From positions 1-51,011 of the forward strand of contig JAQSWN010000052.1 of NCBI GenBank assembly GCA_029266615.1: DNA of 51,011 nt, read 5' to 3'. Under the pieces are notes generated by a model, which searched no databases, was not told the origin of the DNA, and was given only the letters and a program-made list of their open reading frames with translations. How positions within the stretch are numbered: position 1 is the stretch's first letter; every line of letters starts with the position of its first letter. Positions 16,162 through 25,498 of the stretch are shown here, one piece after another. Position numbers and translations under genes: made by a program. The stretch is from Polyangiaceae bacterium. Lineage in GTDB: Bacteria; Myxococcota_A; Polyangia; Polyangiales; Polyangiaceae.

Positions 16162-16313
16162 GCGAGCGTAGGCGCATCGTCATGAGTTCCATCGCCAACT
16201 CGATCCCGGGCCGCGGAGGGCAGGCGACTTCCTTGCTGCCCCGATCGGCGGAGAGTACGCATGGGCTGGGTTTCAGCAAGCGTGTGATCTGGCCCGAGAC
16301 GAGCACGCTCCGA

Positions 16314-16338
16314 CCGATGACCGATGACCGATGACCGA
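16314..16338. repeat. Tandem 7-bp repeat (CCGATGA), ~3.6 copies
   Basis: Three perfect copies of CCGATGA and a partial fourth lie just beyond the stop codon of the convergent GYF-like protein gene (stop at 16345). It is a simple sequence repeat with no assigned role. Confidence 0.75.
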
Positions 16339-16344
16339 AACGCC

Positions 16345-18621
16345 CTACAGCGGCGGCAAGCCCGACCTTCGTCCCAGCCCGCTCAGCGACGCCGCGCCCA
16401 AGCCGAGCGGCGCGAGCGCTTGCAGGTTCAGCGCGTCCACGCGGTACGTCCAGACCTCGTTTTCCACGCTGCTGGTCACGCTGAGGGCGGTGGTCACGCG
16501 CTGCGGCCCCGTCAAACGGAACTTCTCGAGCTGCATGCCGTTCTCGGCCGCCTTCGCACGGATGAGGGGATTTTTGAAAACGGCGTCGGAGATGCGCCCG
16601 GTGTCCAGCCAGAGGCGCACGTGGTGCTTTTCCGGCAACGCGCCGAGCGCGGCTTGGTGCGCGGCTTCGTCTTTGAGGGTGCGATCACCCTTGGAGAAGG
16701 CGCCCTCGGCTCGGTCGCAGAGGGTATTGCCACCGGCAGTTATGAACAGGTGCTTGTCGAAGAATTTGACGCGCAGGCTGACCGGCAGCGGCGCGCCGCG
16801 CGGCGTGAGGGTGAAGCCGGGGCCGTCTTCCGTCATCGTGACCTCGCGGACGGCGGGAATTAGCTTTTGCTTCAACTGGGTCGAAAGGCGCTTGAGCTCG
16901 GCGTCGTCCTTGAGTTGCTGCACCCAGGTTACGTTGAAGTTGGCCGCCGCTTGCGGCCCGGGCGAGAGCAGCCCTGCGTCCAGCGAGAGATCCGCCGGCG
17001 CCGCGATGGCCAGAGCCGCCTCGCCGCCGAGGCCGTCGATCAGCTTGGCGAGGCTCACGCCGAGCGCCTTCTCCATCTGCTCGACGCCCTGCTGCGCTTC
17101 ACGGGCGGACCTTGGATTGGCGGCCTCGAGCTGCTCGAGCAGCATCTTTTGCGCTTCCGCGCCGCTCATCTTCATCTGCGTCTGCAGCGCGACGTAAGCG
17201 AAGGTTTCCACCGGCAAGCGCGCCGGTAGCTCGAGCTTGACGGGCGGGTCGTAGCTGCTCGCCTTCGGTAACTTGCTGCCGATGACTCGCCCCGTGAGGG
17301 TACCGACGAAACCTGCGGATTTGACGCCCAAAGTGCCGGTAATGGGACCCGCCGGCTTGAAGTAGCCGTCGATGAGCTCTTTGACCTTCGCGTCACCCAC
17401 GCTCGAAAGCACGGTCGGATCCAGAAACGCGGTCAAGCGCGCGCTATCGTCGAAGTCTTTGGAGGCGGCTTGGTAGGACGGATTCGTATCGATGGCGGCG
17501 GCGCCGCTCTCGATCACCTTGGCGAGGTCGTTCACGAAGGCTTCGCTGCCAACCGCGATGAGCTTCTGGTCCGGAAACCAAACGAGCACCTCTTTGCCGC
17601 TGCCGAGCTCCGCGTCCGCCAGGCCCTTGAGCAGCACGTCCTGCCCGACGCTGGAGGTGAGCTGCTTTTTGGTGAGCAGGTAACGCTTGCCGGTTTGGCC
17701 GAGGGCGCCCGACGCCACGAACCGGGGCGACTTTAGCAGCGACTCTACTGGGCCGGCGCTCGAGAAGCCGATGGCGAGCGCGGCTTCCGGCTGCGTTGCG
17801 AGCTTCCGAGCGGCGATGCCCGCGCTGCGCGTCGTGACCAGCAAGGCGCGCGCGTCGTCGAGCGAGATGTCGAACGCTTTGGCGATGGAGTCCGCGGTGT
17901 CGTCGAAAACACGCTTGTCGTCGCGAAGCGACGTGTCCAAATACTCGACGTCTTTGAAGTCCACGACGAGCTGGTGCAAGTCCGTGAGCTCCAGCAGCAT
18001 CTCCGAGTCACGCGGCATGGCCGCGGACATGGCCACCGCCTGGCTCTTGTTGAAGAACAGCAAGTACGCGCCCACCGCCGTGGTCGCCAAAAAAGCCAGC
18101 AGCACGAACACGAGACCGACGATGAGCAGCGTGCGGCCGCCCTTCTTCTTCTCGCCGGGGATCGTGCGCCGCGCGCCGGGGTTGGGCACCGCGCCCGGGG
18201 GAGGACCGTAGCCGCCGGAGGTGGGTCCCGGCGGCGGGCCGTACCCGGGAGCAGTGGGGCCAGGGCCATAGCCGGCGCCGACCGGCGGCGCGGCCGCGGC
18301 AGGGGGCCCGTAGGCCGTCGGCGCCGGACCATAGACGGGCGGTTGCGCGGGCGGAGCGCCGTAGCCAGCCGGTGGCCCGTACCCCGGCGGAGCGCCGTGG
18401 CCAGCCGGCGGAGGCCCATAACCCCCAGGGGTTGGAGCGGACGCGGCCGCGCGCTGGGCAAGCGCTTGGGCGAAGGCCGGGATCTGATTCAGAGCCCACC
18501 ATTGGTTTTGTCCCACCGGGCACACGCCGCCTTGCGTGAGCTCACCCGAGTGAATCATGGCTGCGATGCGACCCTCTTCGTAGGGTCCTTCGGGCCCGCC
18601 GCCGCGGTTGAGGTAGAACAT
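16345..18621 (-). CDS. GYF-like domain membrane protein with large exported domain
   Basis: The 758-residue protein begins with a GYF_2-like module (residues about 1-50: YLNRGGGPEGPYEEGRIAAM, then QWWALNQIPAF), which in relatives binds Pro-rich peptides or membranes on the cytoplasmic side. Next are about 95 residues of Gly-Tyr-Pro-Pro repeats, a basic KKKGGR stop, one membrane helix (about 163-187) and a roughly 570-residue exported domain rich in Leu/Asp/Lys helices that I do not recognise. The Pro/Tyr linker could itself be the ligand of the GYF-like module. Its ATG overlaps the uvrA stop by one base (TGATG), so it ends the lepB-uvrA-GYF unit. No function is assigned. Confidence 0.75.
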   Translation of the reverse strand: MFYLNRGGGPEGPYEEGRIAAMIHSGELTQGGVCPVGQNQWWALNQIPAFAQALAQRAAASAPTPGGYGPPPAGHGAPPGYGPPAGYGAPPAQPPVYGPAPTAYGPPAAAAPPVGAGYGPGPTAPGYGPPPGPTSGGYGPPPGAVPNPGARRTIPGEKKKGGRTLLIVGLVFVLLAFLATTAVGAYLLFFNKSQAVAMSAAMPRDSEMLLELTDLHQLVVDFKDVEYLDTSLRDDKRVFDDTADSIAKAFDISLDDARALLVTTRSAGIAARKLATQPEAALAIGFSSAGPVESLLKSPRFVASGALGQTGKRYLLTKKQLTSSVGQDVLLKGLADAELGSGKEVLVWFPDQKLIAVGSEAFVNDLAKVIESGAAAIDTNPSYQAASKDFDDSARLTAFLDPTVLSSVGDAKVKELIDGYFKPAGPITGTLGVKSAGFVGTLTGRVIGSKLPKASSYDPPVKLELPARLPVETFAYVALQTQMKMSGAEAQKMLLEQLEAANPRSAREAQQGVEQMEKALGVSLAKLIDGLGGEAALAIAAPADLSLDAGLLSPGPQAAANFNVTWVQQLKDDAELKRLSTQLKQKLIPAVREVTMTEDGPGFTLTPRGAPLPVSLRVKFFDKHLFITAGGNTLCDRAEGAFSKGDRTLKDEAAHQAALGALPEKHHVRLWLDTGRISDAVFKNPLIRAKAAENGMQLEKFRLTGPQRVTTALSVTSSVENEVWTYRVDALNLQALAPLGLGAASLSGLGRRSGLPPL

Positions 18622-21600
18622 CAGCCGGCCAGGGTAGACCGTCCCAACGAGCGGCGAAATAGCTCTTTTAGGACGACACCGGTCGGTGTTTTCAGGCGCG
18701 CGGCCGCGCGGGGCGCACAGGATGCAACGACGTTTCCGCCGCGCTCACCGCCCTCCGGCCCGAGCTCGATCAGGTGATCCGCGCCCGCCAGTACCTCGGG
18801 GTGATGCTCGATGACGACGAGGGTGTCGCCCCGGTCGACGAGGCGAGAAAGCACGCTCATTAGCTTCGTCACGTCCGCCAAGTGCAGGCCGGTGGTCGGC
18901 TCGTCCAGCACGTAGAGGGTGCCGCGCGTTTCGACCTGGCTCGGCTTCTGAGTGAGCTCTGCCGCCAGCTTGAGGCGCTGCGCCTCACCGCCGGAGAGGG
19001 TGTGCGAACCTTGGCCGAGCGCGATGTAGCCGGCGCCCAGATCCGAGAGCGTGCGAAGCGGCGCGGCGATGCTCGGGTGATTCTCGAAGACGCGCGCCGC
19101 TTCCTCGGCGGTGAGCTTCAGCACGTCTCCAATGCTGCGATCCATGTAGCGGACGTCCAGCGTCCGCGGCTCGAACCGCAAACCGTCACACGTCGGGCAA
19201 GCCGATACGACGTCCGGCAAAAAGCTCATCTCGTGCGTGATCGCGCCTTGCCCTTCACAGGTCGGACACTGGCCACCCCGTCCGGTATTGAACGAGAACC
19301 GCGACGGCTCGAAGCCGCGCAGCTTGGCGTCCGGCGTGGCCGCGTAAATCTTGCGGATCTGATCCCAGATGCCCAGGAAGGTGGCAGGCACGGAGCGCGG
19401 TGTGCGGCCGATCGGTGATTGGTCGACGGATACGGCGCGCTTCAGGCCCCCTTCACCGGTAAGCGCGCGAAACGGTCCGGGCGGCTCCGTCACCAGGCCG
19501 AGCTTCTGGCGCACCGCCGGCAAGAGCACCTTGCGGACGAGCGTGCTCTTACCGGAGCCGCTCACGCCCGCCACGACCGTGAAGCGCCCGAGCGGCACGG
19601 TCATGTCCACGTTTTTCAGGTTGTGAGCGCTCGCCCCAGTGAGCTTGAGTTGGTCATGCTTGGCCGGGATTGGCAGCGGCTCACGCAGGTCCGCGGGCGC
19701 CGAGAGAGCGCGACCGGTCGGCGAATCCGCGTGCGCACACACCTCCGCAGGCGCCCCCGCGGCGATGATTCTTCCGCCGCGCGAGCCGCCGCCGGGCCCC
19801 AGGTCAATCAGGTGATCTGCGGCCAAGATCGTCTCTGAGTCGTGCTCTACCACCAGCACCGTGCTGCCCAGCTCCACCAAGCTTCGCAAATTGCCGATGA
19901 GCCGCGCGGTGTCGCGCGGGTGGAGACCGATCGTCGGCTCGTCCAGCACGTAGAGCGCGCCCGTGAGGCCGGCGCCGAGCTGCGCGGCGAGCCGCAGCCG
20001 CTGCATCTCTCCGCCGGAGAGGGTCGCCGCCGAGCGATCCAAGCTCAAGTAGCCGAGCCCGACTTCGACCAGGAAGCGCACGCGCCGCAGGAGCTCCGCC
20101 AAGATCGGCTCCGCGATGCGCGCCGCGTCGCCGTTGAAGTGCAACCCTTCCAGCCGCCCGAGCAAGCTCGAGACGGAGCGCGCCACCACCTCGTGGTAGT
20201 GCTCGCCGTCGAAGCGCGCGGCGCGAGGGATCGGTGATAAGCGCGCGCCGTGGCACGTGGGGCACGGGGTGGGCGGCTCCGCAACGGGCTCGGCGGCTTT
20301 GCGACCGCGCTTCTTCGTCGGCTCTTTTTCGATGACGCCGGCGCCCTCGCACGTTTCGCATTTGCCTTGTTTGGTGGCGAACGAGAACCAGCGCGGGTCC
20401 AGCTCGGGCGCGGAGAAGCCGCACTTCGGGCAAGCGCTTTGCAGCGAAAGCAGCTGCTCCTTTCCAGCCGGATTGCGCAATTTGACGGCGCCGGCACCGA
20501 GCTTGAGCGCCCGCTCGAAGTCTTCGCGGGTGACCGATTTGGTGTCGATTTTCGGGACCACCACCAAGTCGATGGTGTGCTCCTTCGTCTTCGCGAGGCG
20601 CGGCGGGTCGCTCGTTTCCACCAGCTTGCCGTCGGCGTATGCCTGCGAGACCCCGGCGCGCTCGGCGGCCGTGAACACGTCCATGTACGTGCCTTTGCGT
20701 GCTTGCACGACGGGCGCGAGGAGCGCTTGCCCGGCGCCGCTCTTCTTGACGTGAGCGAAAACCGCGTCCGCGGTCGTGTGCGAGATGGGCTCGTCGTGAT
20801 CCGGGCAGTACAGCACCGCGAGCTTTGCGAACAGGAGCCGCAGGTAGTGTGCGACCTCCGTCACGGTCGCGACCGTCGACTTGCCACCGGCGCGCGTGGT
20901 GCGCTGCTCGAGCGCGATCGCGGGCGGCACGCCGCTCACTCGGTCCACGTCCGGTCGCGGCATCGTCGGCAGGAATTGCCGTGCGTAGGGCGTCAGCGTC
21001 TCCAGAAATCTCCGTTGCCCTTCCGCGAATACGACGTCGAAGGCGAGCGAGCTCTTGCCCGAGCCGCTCGGCCCGGTCACGACCGTGAGCTTGCCGTGCG
21101 GAATCTCGACGGATACGTCCTTGAGGTTGTGCTCGCGAGCACGCACGACCGACAGCTCGTGCACGGAAGCGGTGGGCGGCCGGGCGCGGAGCTTCTTCGC
21201 CTTGGTCGCGCCTTCTTTCTTGGTTTTTTGTGCGAAGTAGCTCGAAAGCGCAGACGCCGTTTTCGATTCTGGGTGCGAGAGACCACGGGGCGGGCCGAAC
21301 GCGAGCAGCTGGCCGCCGCGTGACCCCGCGCCGGGCCCCAAATCCAAGACGTAGTCCGCGCTACCGATGACGTCCAGATCGTGCTCGACGACGAGCACGC
21401 TGCCGCCCGCGGTGACGATCGCGGAAAGCGCGTGCAGCACCTGCTTCACTTCGTCCACGTGCAGGCCCGCGCTCGGCTCGTCGAGGATGAGCAGGGTGCC
21501 GCGCAGCTCCTCGCTCAAGGCGCGCGCCAGCTTCAGCCGCTGCGCTTCCCCGCCCGAGAGCGTGGTGAGCGGCTGACCGAGGCGCAAGTAACCGAGCCCG

Positions 21601-23963
21601 AGCAAAGCGAGCGGCCCGAGCGCGCGTTGGATCGGCGCTTCGGCGCGGAACGTCTCGAGGGCCCGAGAGACGCTCATCTCCAGCACGTCCGCGATGCTCA
21701 CGCCTTGGCGTTCGATGGCCAGCACCTCCGGCTTGAAACGGAGGCCTTGGCACACCGGGCACAAAAGCCGGACGTCCGCCAAGAACTGCATTTCCACCGT
21801 CTCGAAGCCCTCGCCATTGCACGCGTCACAACGCCCGCCTTCGACGTTGAAGCTGAAGTGTGACGGCGTGAGCCCGCGCGCCACGGCGGTGGGCTCCTTG
21901 CCGTACAGGTTGCGGATGCCGTCCCAGGCTTTGGTGTAAGTGGCAGGGTTGCCGCGCGAGGTGCGGCCGAGCGGCGACTGGTCCACGAGCGAAACGCGCT
22001 CGAGCTGCTCCTGCCCGCTGAGCGAACCGTGCGCGCCGGGCAGCTCTTCGTCGAAGTCGCCGAAGTGCCGAGCGAGCGCGCGGTACAGCACGTCCACCGT
22101 GAGCGTGCTCTTGCCCGAGCCACTCGGCCCCGTCACCGCGCACACCACGCCGAGCGGCACGTCCACGTCCACGTCCCGAAGGTTGTTGGCGCTCACCCCG
22201 CGCAGCTTCAAAAAGCCGCTCGGCGTGCGCACTCCTTCGGCGCGACGCGCGACGCCGCCCAGTGCCCGCGACGTCGCGGTGCCGGCCGTGCGCGCGGCGT
22301 CGGGCGTCGCGTCCAGCACGATGCGCCCGCCGTCCGCCCCCGCGCCGGGCCCCAGCTCGAGCACACGATCCGCCGCCGCAATCAGCTGCGGATCGTGCTC
22401 CACGACGAGCACGATGTTGTTGCGCTCGGCCAGCTCGCGCACCATCTCTGCGAGCGGCAGAACATCGCTCGGGTGCAAACCGACGCTCGGCTCGTCCAGC
22501 ACGAACAGAGCATTGTGCAGCGACGTGCCGAGCGCGGCCGTGAGCGTCACGCGCTGCGCCTCTCCGCCCGAGAGCGTGCGCGCTTGGCGGTCCAACGTGA
22601 GGTACCCGAGCCCGACGCGGTCCAAGTACCCGAGCCGACTCGACAGCTCACGCCGGGCCAGGTCACCTTGAGCCGAAGCCGTCTTCAGCGCGTCGATACG
22701 GGCCCGCGCGTCTCCGATTTCGAGCGCGTGGTAGTCCGCGATGCTCAGTCCGCCGACGCGGTAGGAGAGCGCGTTCGGGTTCAAGCGGCGGCCGCCGCAG
22801 GAGGCGCACTCGTCGTACGAGCGGTAGCGCGCCAAGAGCACGCGCACGTGCATCTTGTAAGTCTTGGTCTCCAGCCACTTGAACCAGCCGAGGACGCCGG
22901 GGAACAGATTTTTGTGCCAACTCCCGTCACCCTCGACGATGAGCTTCTGATGGGCCGCGCTCAGGGCCGAGAACGGCTTGTTCGTCGGGATGCCGTGACG
23001 CCCGCAAAGCTTTTTCAGCTCGGCCCGCTCCCACTTGGTGGAGTTGCCCCGCCACGGCCGCACCACGCCGTCGTCGACGCTGCGCGAAGGGTCCGGAATC
23101 ACCTTCGTGAGGTCCACGCCGAGGGTGCGCCCGAAGCCGCGGCACGTGGGGCAGGCGCCGACCGGCGACTCGTAGCTGAACAAGCCGGCGCGCGCGGCCT
23201 CCAGCGCCTTGGCGCACTTCGGACAAGAGAGCCCTTGCCGCAGAATCAGCTGCTCTTTTTCGATGTGCAGGTGAAGCGCGCCGGCGCCGCGCTGCCACGC
23301 GGACTCCACGGCGGCGGCAATCCGCGGGCGATCTTTGCCGCTGCCGAAGCGATCTACCACGACGTGCAGGAGAGCCTGCTTGGCGGCGACCGACGGCTTG
23401 ACCACATCGAGATCTATCGTTTCGCCCGCGATGAGCAGGCGCCGGTAGCCTTCGCGCGCCAGCTGCTCGCGCACCTCCAAGTACTGCTCGCGACTCTGGA
23501 TCGCGACCGCGTAGCTCACGACCGCACGACCGGAGCCGCTCGCAATCTCGATGCGCTCGCTCGCCAGCTCCACTGTGAGCTCTACCCCGGGCAGCTCGTG
23601 ATCGGGGCAGACTGGCACGGCCTCACGCAAAAACAGCGCGGCCAAGTACGGTTCGATGTCCGCCATCGTGGCGACGGTGGAGCGCGAGCTCTTCACGGGC
23701 GCGCGGCGATCTACCGCGATGCCGGCCGGCACGGGCTCCAGCCGCTTCATCGGCGGGCGCTCCAGGCGCTCCAGAAATTGCCGCGCGTAGGGGCTGAAGC
23801 TCTCCACGAAGCGGCGCTGGCCCTCCGCGTACAAGGTATCCAGCGCCAGGCTGCTCTTGCCGGCGCCGCTCACCCCGGTGATCGCGACGACTTGCCCCGG
23901 CTCCAGCGCCACGTCCACCCCTTGCAGATTGTGGGTGCGTGCGCCTTCGAGAATGGTCTTCAT
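18621..23963 (-). CDS. Double-length UvrA (tandem excinuclease ABC subunit A fusion)
   Basis: At 1780 residues this is two complete UvrA-like halves in one chain. Four ABC nucleotide-binding sites are intact, with Walker A lysines at 36, 618, 970 and 1472, each paired with an LSGGE signature and a VLDEP or ILDEP Walker B. Zinc-finger pairs (CPKC/CPTC, CDAC/CPVC, CPKC/CETC, CPTC/CPTC) are present in both halves, as are the RSTVAT-like UvrB-interaction segments. Normal UvrA is about 940 residues and works as a dimer in nucleotide excision repair; here the dimer may be covalent. Long UvrA proteins are known in some deltaproteobacterial-type genomes, often beside a normal uvrA, so this may be a paralogue. 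It lies between lepB (46 bp upstream) and the GYF-like gene. Confidence 0.93.
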   Translation of the reverse strand: MKTILEGARTHNLQGVDVALEPGQVVAITGVSGAGKSSLALDTLYAEGQRRFVESFSPYARQFLERLERPPMKRLEPVPAGIAVDRRAPVKSSRSTVATMADIEPYLAALFLREAVPVCPDHELPGVELTVELASERIEIASGSGRAVVSYAVAIQSREQYLEVREQLAREGYRRLLIAGETIDLDVVKPSVAAKQALLHVVVDRFGSGKDRPRIAAAVESAWQRGAGALHLHIEKEQLILRQGLSCPKCAKALEAARAGLFSYESPVGACPTCRGFGRTLGVDLTKVIPDPSRSVDDGVVRPWRGNSTKWERAELKKLCGRHGIPTNKPFSALSAAHQKLIVEGDGSWHKNLFPGVLGWFKWLETKTYKMHVRVLLARYRSYDECASCGGRRLNPNALSYRVGGLSIADYHALEIGDARARIDALKTASAQGDLARRELSSRLGYLDRVGLGYLTLDRQARTLSGGEAQRVTLTAALGTSLHNALFVLDEPSVGLHPSDVLPLAEMVRELAERNNIVLVVEHDPQLIAAADRVLELGPGAGADGGRIVLDATPDAARTAGTATSRALGGVARRAEGVRTPSGFLKLRGVSANNLRDVDVDVPLGVVCAVTGPSGSGKSTLTVDVLYRALARHFGDFDEELPGAHGSLSGQEQLERVSLVDQSPLGRTSRGNPATYTKAWDGIRNLYGKEPTAVARGLTPSHFSFNVEGGRCDACNGEGFETVEMQFLADVRLLCPVCQGLRFKPEVLAIERQGVSIADVLEMSVSRALETFRAEAPIQRALGPLALLGLGYLRLGQPLTTLSGGEAQRLKLARALSEELRGTLLILDEPSAGLHVDEVKQVLHALSAIVTAGGSVLVVEHDLDVIGSADYVLDLGPGAGSRGGQLLAFGPPRGLSHPESKTASALSSYFAQKTKKEGATKAKKLRARPPTASVHELSVVRAREHNLKDVSVEIPHGKLTVVTGPSGSGKSSLAFDVVFAEGQRRFLETLTPYARQFLPTMPRPDVDRVSGVPPAIALEQRTTRAGGKSTVATVTEVAHYLRLLFAKLAVLYCPDHDEPISHTTADAVFAHVKKSGAGQALLAPVVQARKGTYMDVFTAAERAGVSQAYADGKLVETSDPPRLAKTKEHTIDLVVVPKIDTKSVTREDFERALKLGAGAVKLRNPAGKEQLLSLQSACPKCGFSAPELDPRWFSFATKQGKCETCEGAGVIEKEPTKKRGRKAAEPVAEPPTPCPTCHGARLSPIPRAARFDGEHYHEVVARSVSSLLGRLEGLHFNGDAARIAEPILAELLRRVRFLVEVGLGYLSLDRSAATLSGGEMQRLRLAAQLGAGLTGALYVLDEPTIGLHPRDTARLIGNLRSLVELGSTVLVVEHDSETILAADHLIDLGPGGGSRGGRIIAAGAPAEVCAHADSPTGRALSAPADLREPLPIPAKHDQLKLTGASAHNLKNVDMTVPLGRFTVVAGVSGSGKSTLVRKVLLPAVRQKLGLVTEPPGPFRALTGEGGLKRAVSVDQSPIGRTPRSVPATFLGIWDQIRKIYAATPDAKLRGFEPSRFSFNTGRGGQCPTCEGQGAITHEMSFLPDVVSACPTCDGLRFEPRTLDVRYMDRSIGDVLKLTAEEAARVFENHPSIAAPLRTLSDLGAGYIALGQGSHTLSGGEAQRLKLAAELTQKPSQVETRGTLYVLDEPTTGLHLADVTKLMSVLSRLVDRGDTLVVIEHHPEVLAGADHLIELGPEGGERGGNVVASCAPRAAARLKTPTGVVLKELFRRSLGRSTLAG

Positions 23964-24009
23964 CCGGGGACGGGCAACCTAATGCCGCCTACCGGGTCTG
24001 ACAATCCGC

Positions 24010-24813
24010 TCAGCGGCGCGGCGGCGTGCTCTCCGCGAGCGACGGCGCCGCGGCAAGACAGCGCTCGAGCTGAGGCGCGAATGCGGCGGCGCTTTCGGGC
24101 AACTTGGGCGGTCCCGCGCCGAACGAACCGGCGCGCTCCAGCGGCATCCACAGAGCACGGACTGGCCCGTGAAAATTCTTCCACGGAACGCCCGCGCCCT
24201 TGCCGTCGCCCCAACTGCGCGAGTCCGAGCTGTTCATTCGATTGTCGCCAAGCACCCAGGCTTCGTTCGGTCCGACCTGGTAGGGCCCCTGCACGCCATC
24301 GTCGCGTTCGTCCTCGTGCACGACGACGTACGCGTTGCCCGACAAGAACTCTACGAAAAACTCGTACCCCAACTCTCTACCGTCGGCCTCGGCAACCCGG
24401 GCGTGGCCCAGGGGGCAGCGCGGCGCCTTCCAGCCGTTGATCACCGGCACGCCACGGTCGACGACGAGTGAGTCGCCCGGCAGCGCGATGACGCGCTTCA
24501 CGTAGTCCGTCGTGGAGCCGGGGTAGCGGAGGACGAACACGGCTCCGCGCTCCGGCGCGCACTCTTCGCAACCGTGACCCCACTTGGTGATGAAGACATG
24601 ATCGCCGATGAGCAGCGACGGGTACATCGAGCCGGCGGGTATTTGGAACGCTTCCAACACGAAGACCCGCAGCAGCAAGGGGACGACGAGCGAGAGCGCC
24701 GAAAGACCGATGATGAGCGCCCATACCTTGCGGGGTATGCGAGAATTCGCCACGCGCCGCCTCTTGGCGTCGGCTCCCGCGCGCTCCACCCCCGGCTGTT
24801 TCGTTCCGTCCAC
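24010..24813 (-). CDS. lepB: Signal peptidase I
   Basis: This enzyme cleaves signal peptides on the outer face of the cytoplasmic membrane. The 267-residue protein has a cytoplasmic N-terminus, one membrane helix at about 30-52 (WALIIGLSALSLVVPLLLRVF), the catalytic Ser62 in PAGSMYPSL and the general-base Lys106 in YVKRVIALPGD. The late family box GDNRMNSSDSR is also present. An insert of about 50 residues with a Cys pair (GCEECAPERG) and an acidic loop separates the boxes. It is probably the first gene of the unit continuing into uvrA. Its promoter must lie in the 127-bp gap shared with the divergent lipoprotein gene. Confidence 0.95.
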   Translation of the reverse strand: MDGTKQPGVERAGADAKRRRVANSRIPRKVWALIIGLSALSLVVPLLLRVFVLEAFQIPAGSMYPSLLIGDHVFITKWGHGCEECAPERGAVFVLRYPGSTTDYVKRVIALPGDSLVVDRGVPVINGWKAPRCPLGHARVAEADGRELGYEFFVEFLSGNAYVVVHEDERDDGVQGPYQVGPNEAWVLGDNRMNSSDSRSWGDGKGAGVPWKNFHGPVRALWMPLERAGSFGAGPPKLPESAAAFAPQLERCLAAAPSLAESTPPRR

Positions 24814-24940
24814 GGCGACAAAGTATCACGACCGCGGGCCGATGGTACGCTCCTTGCTTCAAAGCGCCGCAATGCACTCCCCTATCGACGCCGCTCGGCC
24901 GAGCTGCACAGCAGGTCGCCGTCGTTGTAGTCCTGGTTCC

Positions 24941-25474
24941 ATGCGCGCTCGGGTCATCCCCGCGATGATGTTTTTTCTCTTCGGCTGTGGCGACCATGAC
25001 CATCCGATCACCGACGAAGAGACGACTTTCCAGTCGCTGGTCGGGGTCGAGGACTGGGGGACGATCGCCCGCGAGGTCGACCCCTTCGTCGACGAAGAAT
25101 CACCGCCTGAGTGCGAGGCTCCCGGCGTGGTCGTGGAAGAGGAGCAGAGCTGGCTCGAGCTCGACACCACCGAGTGTGGCTTCATCACCGTGGCGGCCGG
25201 TGCTGGCTCCGACGTGGAGGAAGGCCAAGAGCTCTCCGTGAACGTGAGTCATTTCGATTTGGACGCCGCAGAGCCAGCGAGCGCGGAGCTGCGGCTTCGA
25301 TTCGAGGCCTGCGACGCCTGGGAGAAAACCATCCCCATCCCGAGCAAGGCTAACGTCTACAGCGAGCGCTTTCCGTCTCCTTGCGCCATCGCACAAGGTG
25401 GGCAGGTGTTCTTCCACCTGCACAATCACGGTCAAAACACCTACCAGCTCCGCGACATTTCCGTGCTGCGCTGA
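24941..25474 (+). CDS. Lipoprotein, function unknown
   Basis: The 177-residue product begins MRARVIPAMMFFLFGCGD, a lipoprotein signal with lipobox L-F-G-C. The mature part is acidic (many Glu/Asp) and beta-rich, with Cys residues that could form disulfides, and ends HNHGQNTYQLRDISVL, resembling a small beta-sandwich. The frame is open far upstream across the divergent lepB start, but only ATG 24941 gives a signal sequence. The haem/copper monooxygenase-like gene follows 24 bp later in the same direction and may be cotranscribed. I do not recognise the family. Confidence 0.75.
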   Translation: MRARVIPAMMFFLFGCGDHDHPITDEETTFQSLVGVEDWGTIAREVDPFVDEESPPECEAPGVVVEEEQSWLELDTTECGFITVAAGAGSDVEEGQELSVNVSHFDLDAAEPASAELRLRFEACDAWEKTIPIPSKANVYSERFPSPCAIAQGGQVFFHLHNHGQNTYQLRDISVLR

Positions 25475-25498
25475 GCGCTTCCCGCTAGCCTGAGGCGA

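Larger units (their letters stand above)
15518..16344. other. Non-coding, repeat-rich interval
   Basis: This 827-base gap has no convincing gene; the short open frames across it are made of repeats. It holds a 248-bp palindromic element, a tandem 8-bp repeat, a duplicated 23-bp unit and a tandem 7-bp repeat, each listed separately. Bases 15518-15725 show nothing recognisable. Confidence 0.75.

Noticed and set aside
15828..16306. Open frames across the palindrome and tandem repeats
   Set aside because: They are Arg/Ser-rich translations of repeats on both strands, without family resemblance or start signals.
22029..24440. 803-codon plus-strand frame opposite uvrA
   Set aside because: Arg/Ala/His-rich shadow; the minus-strand frame encodes all UvrA motifs.
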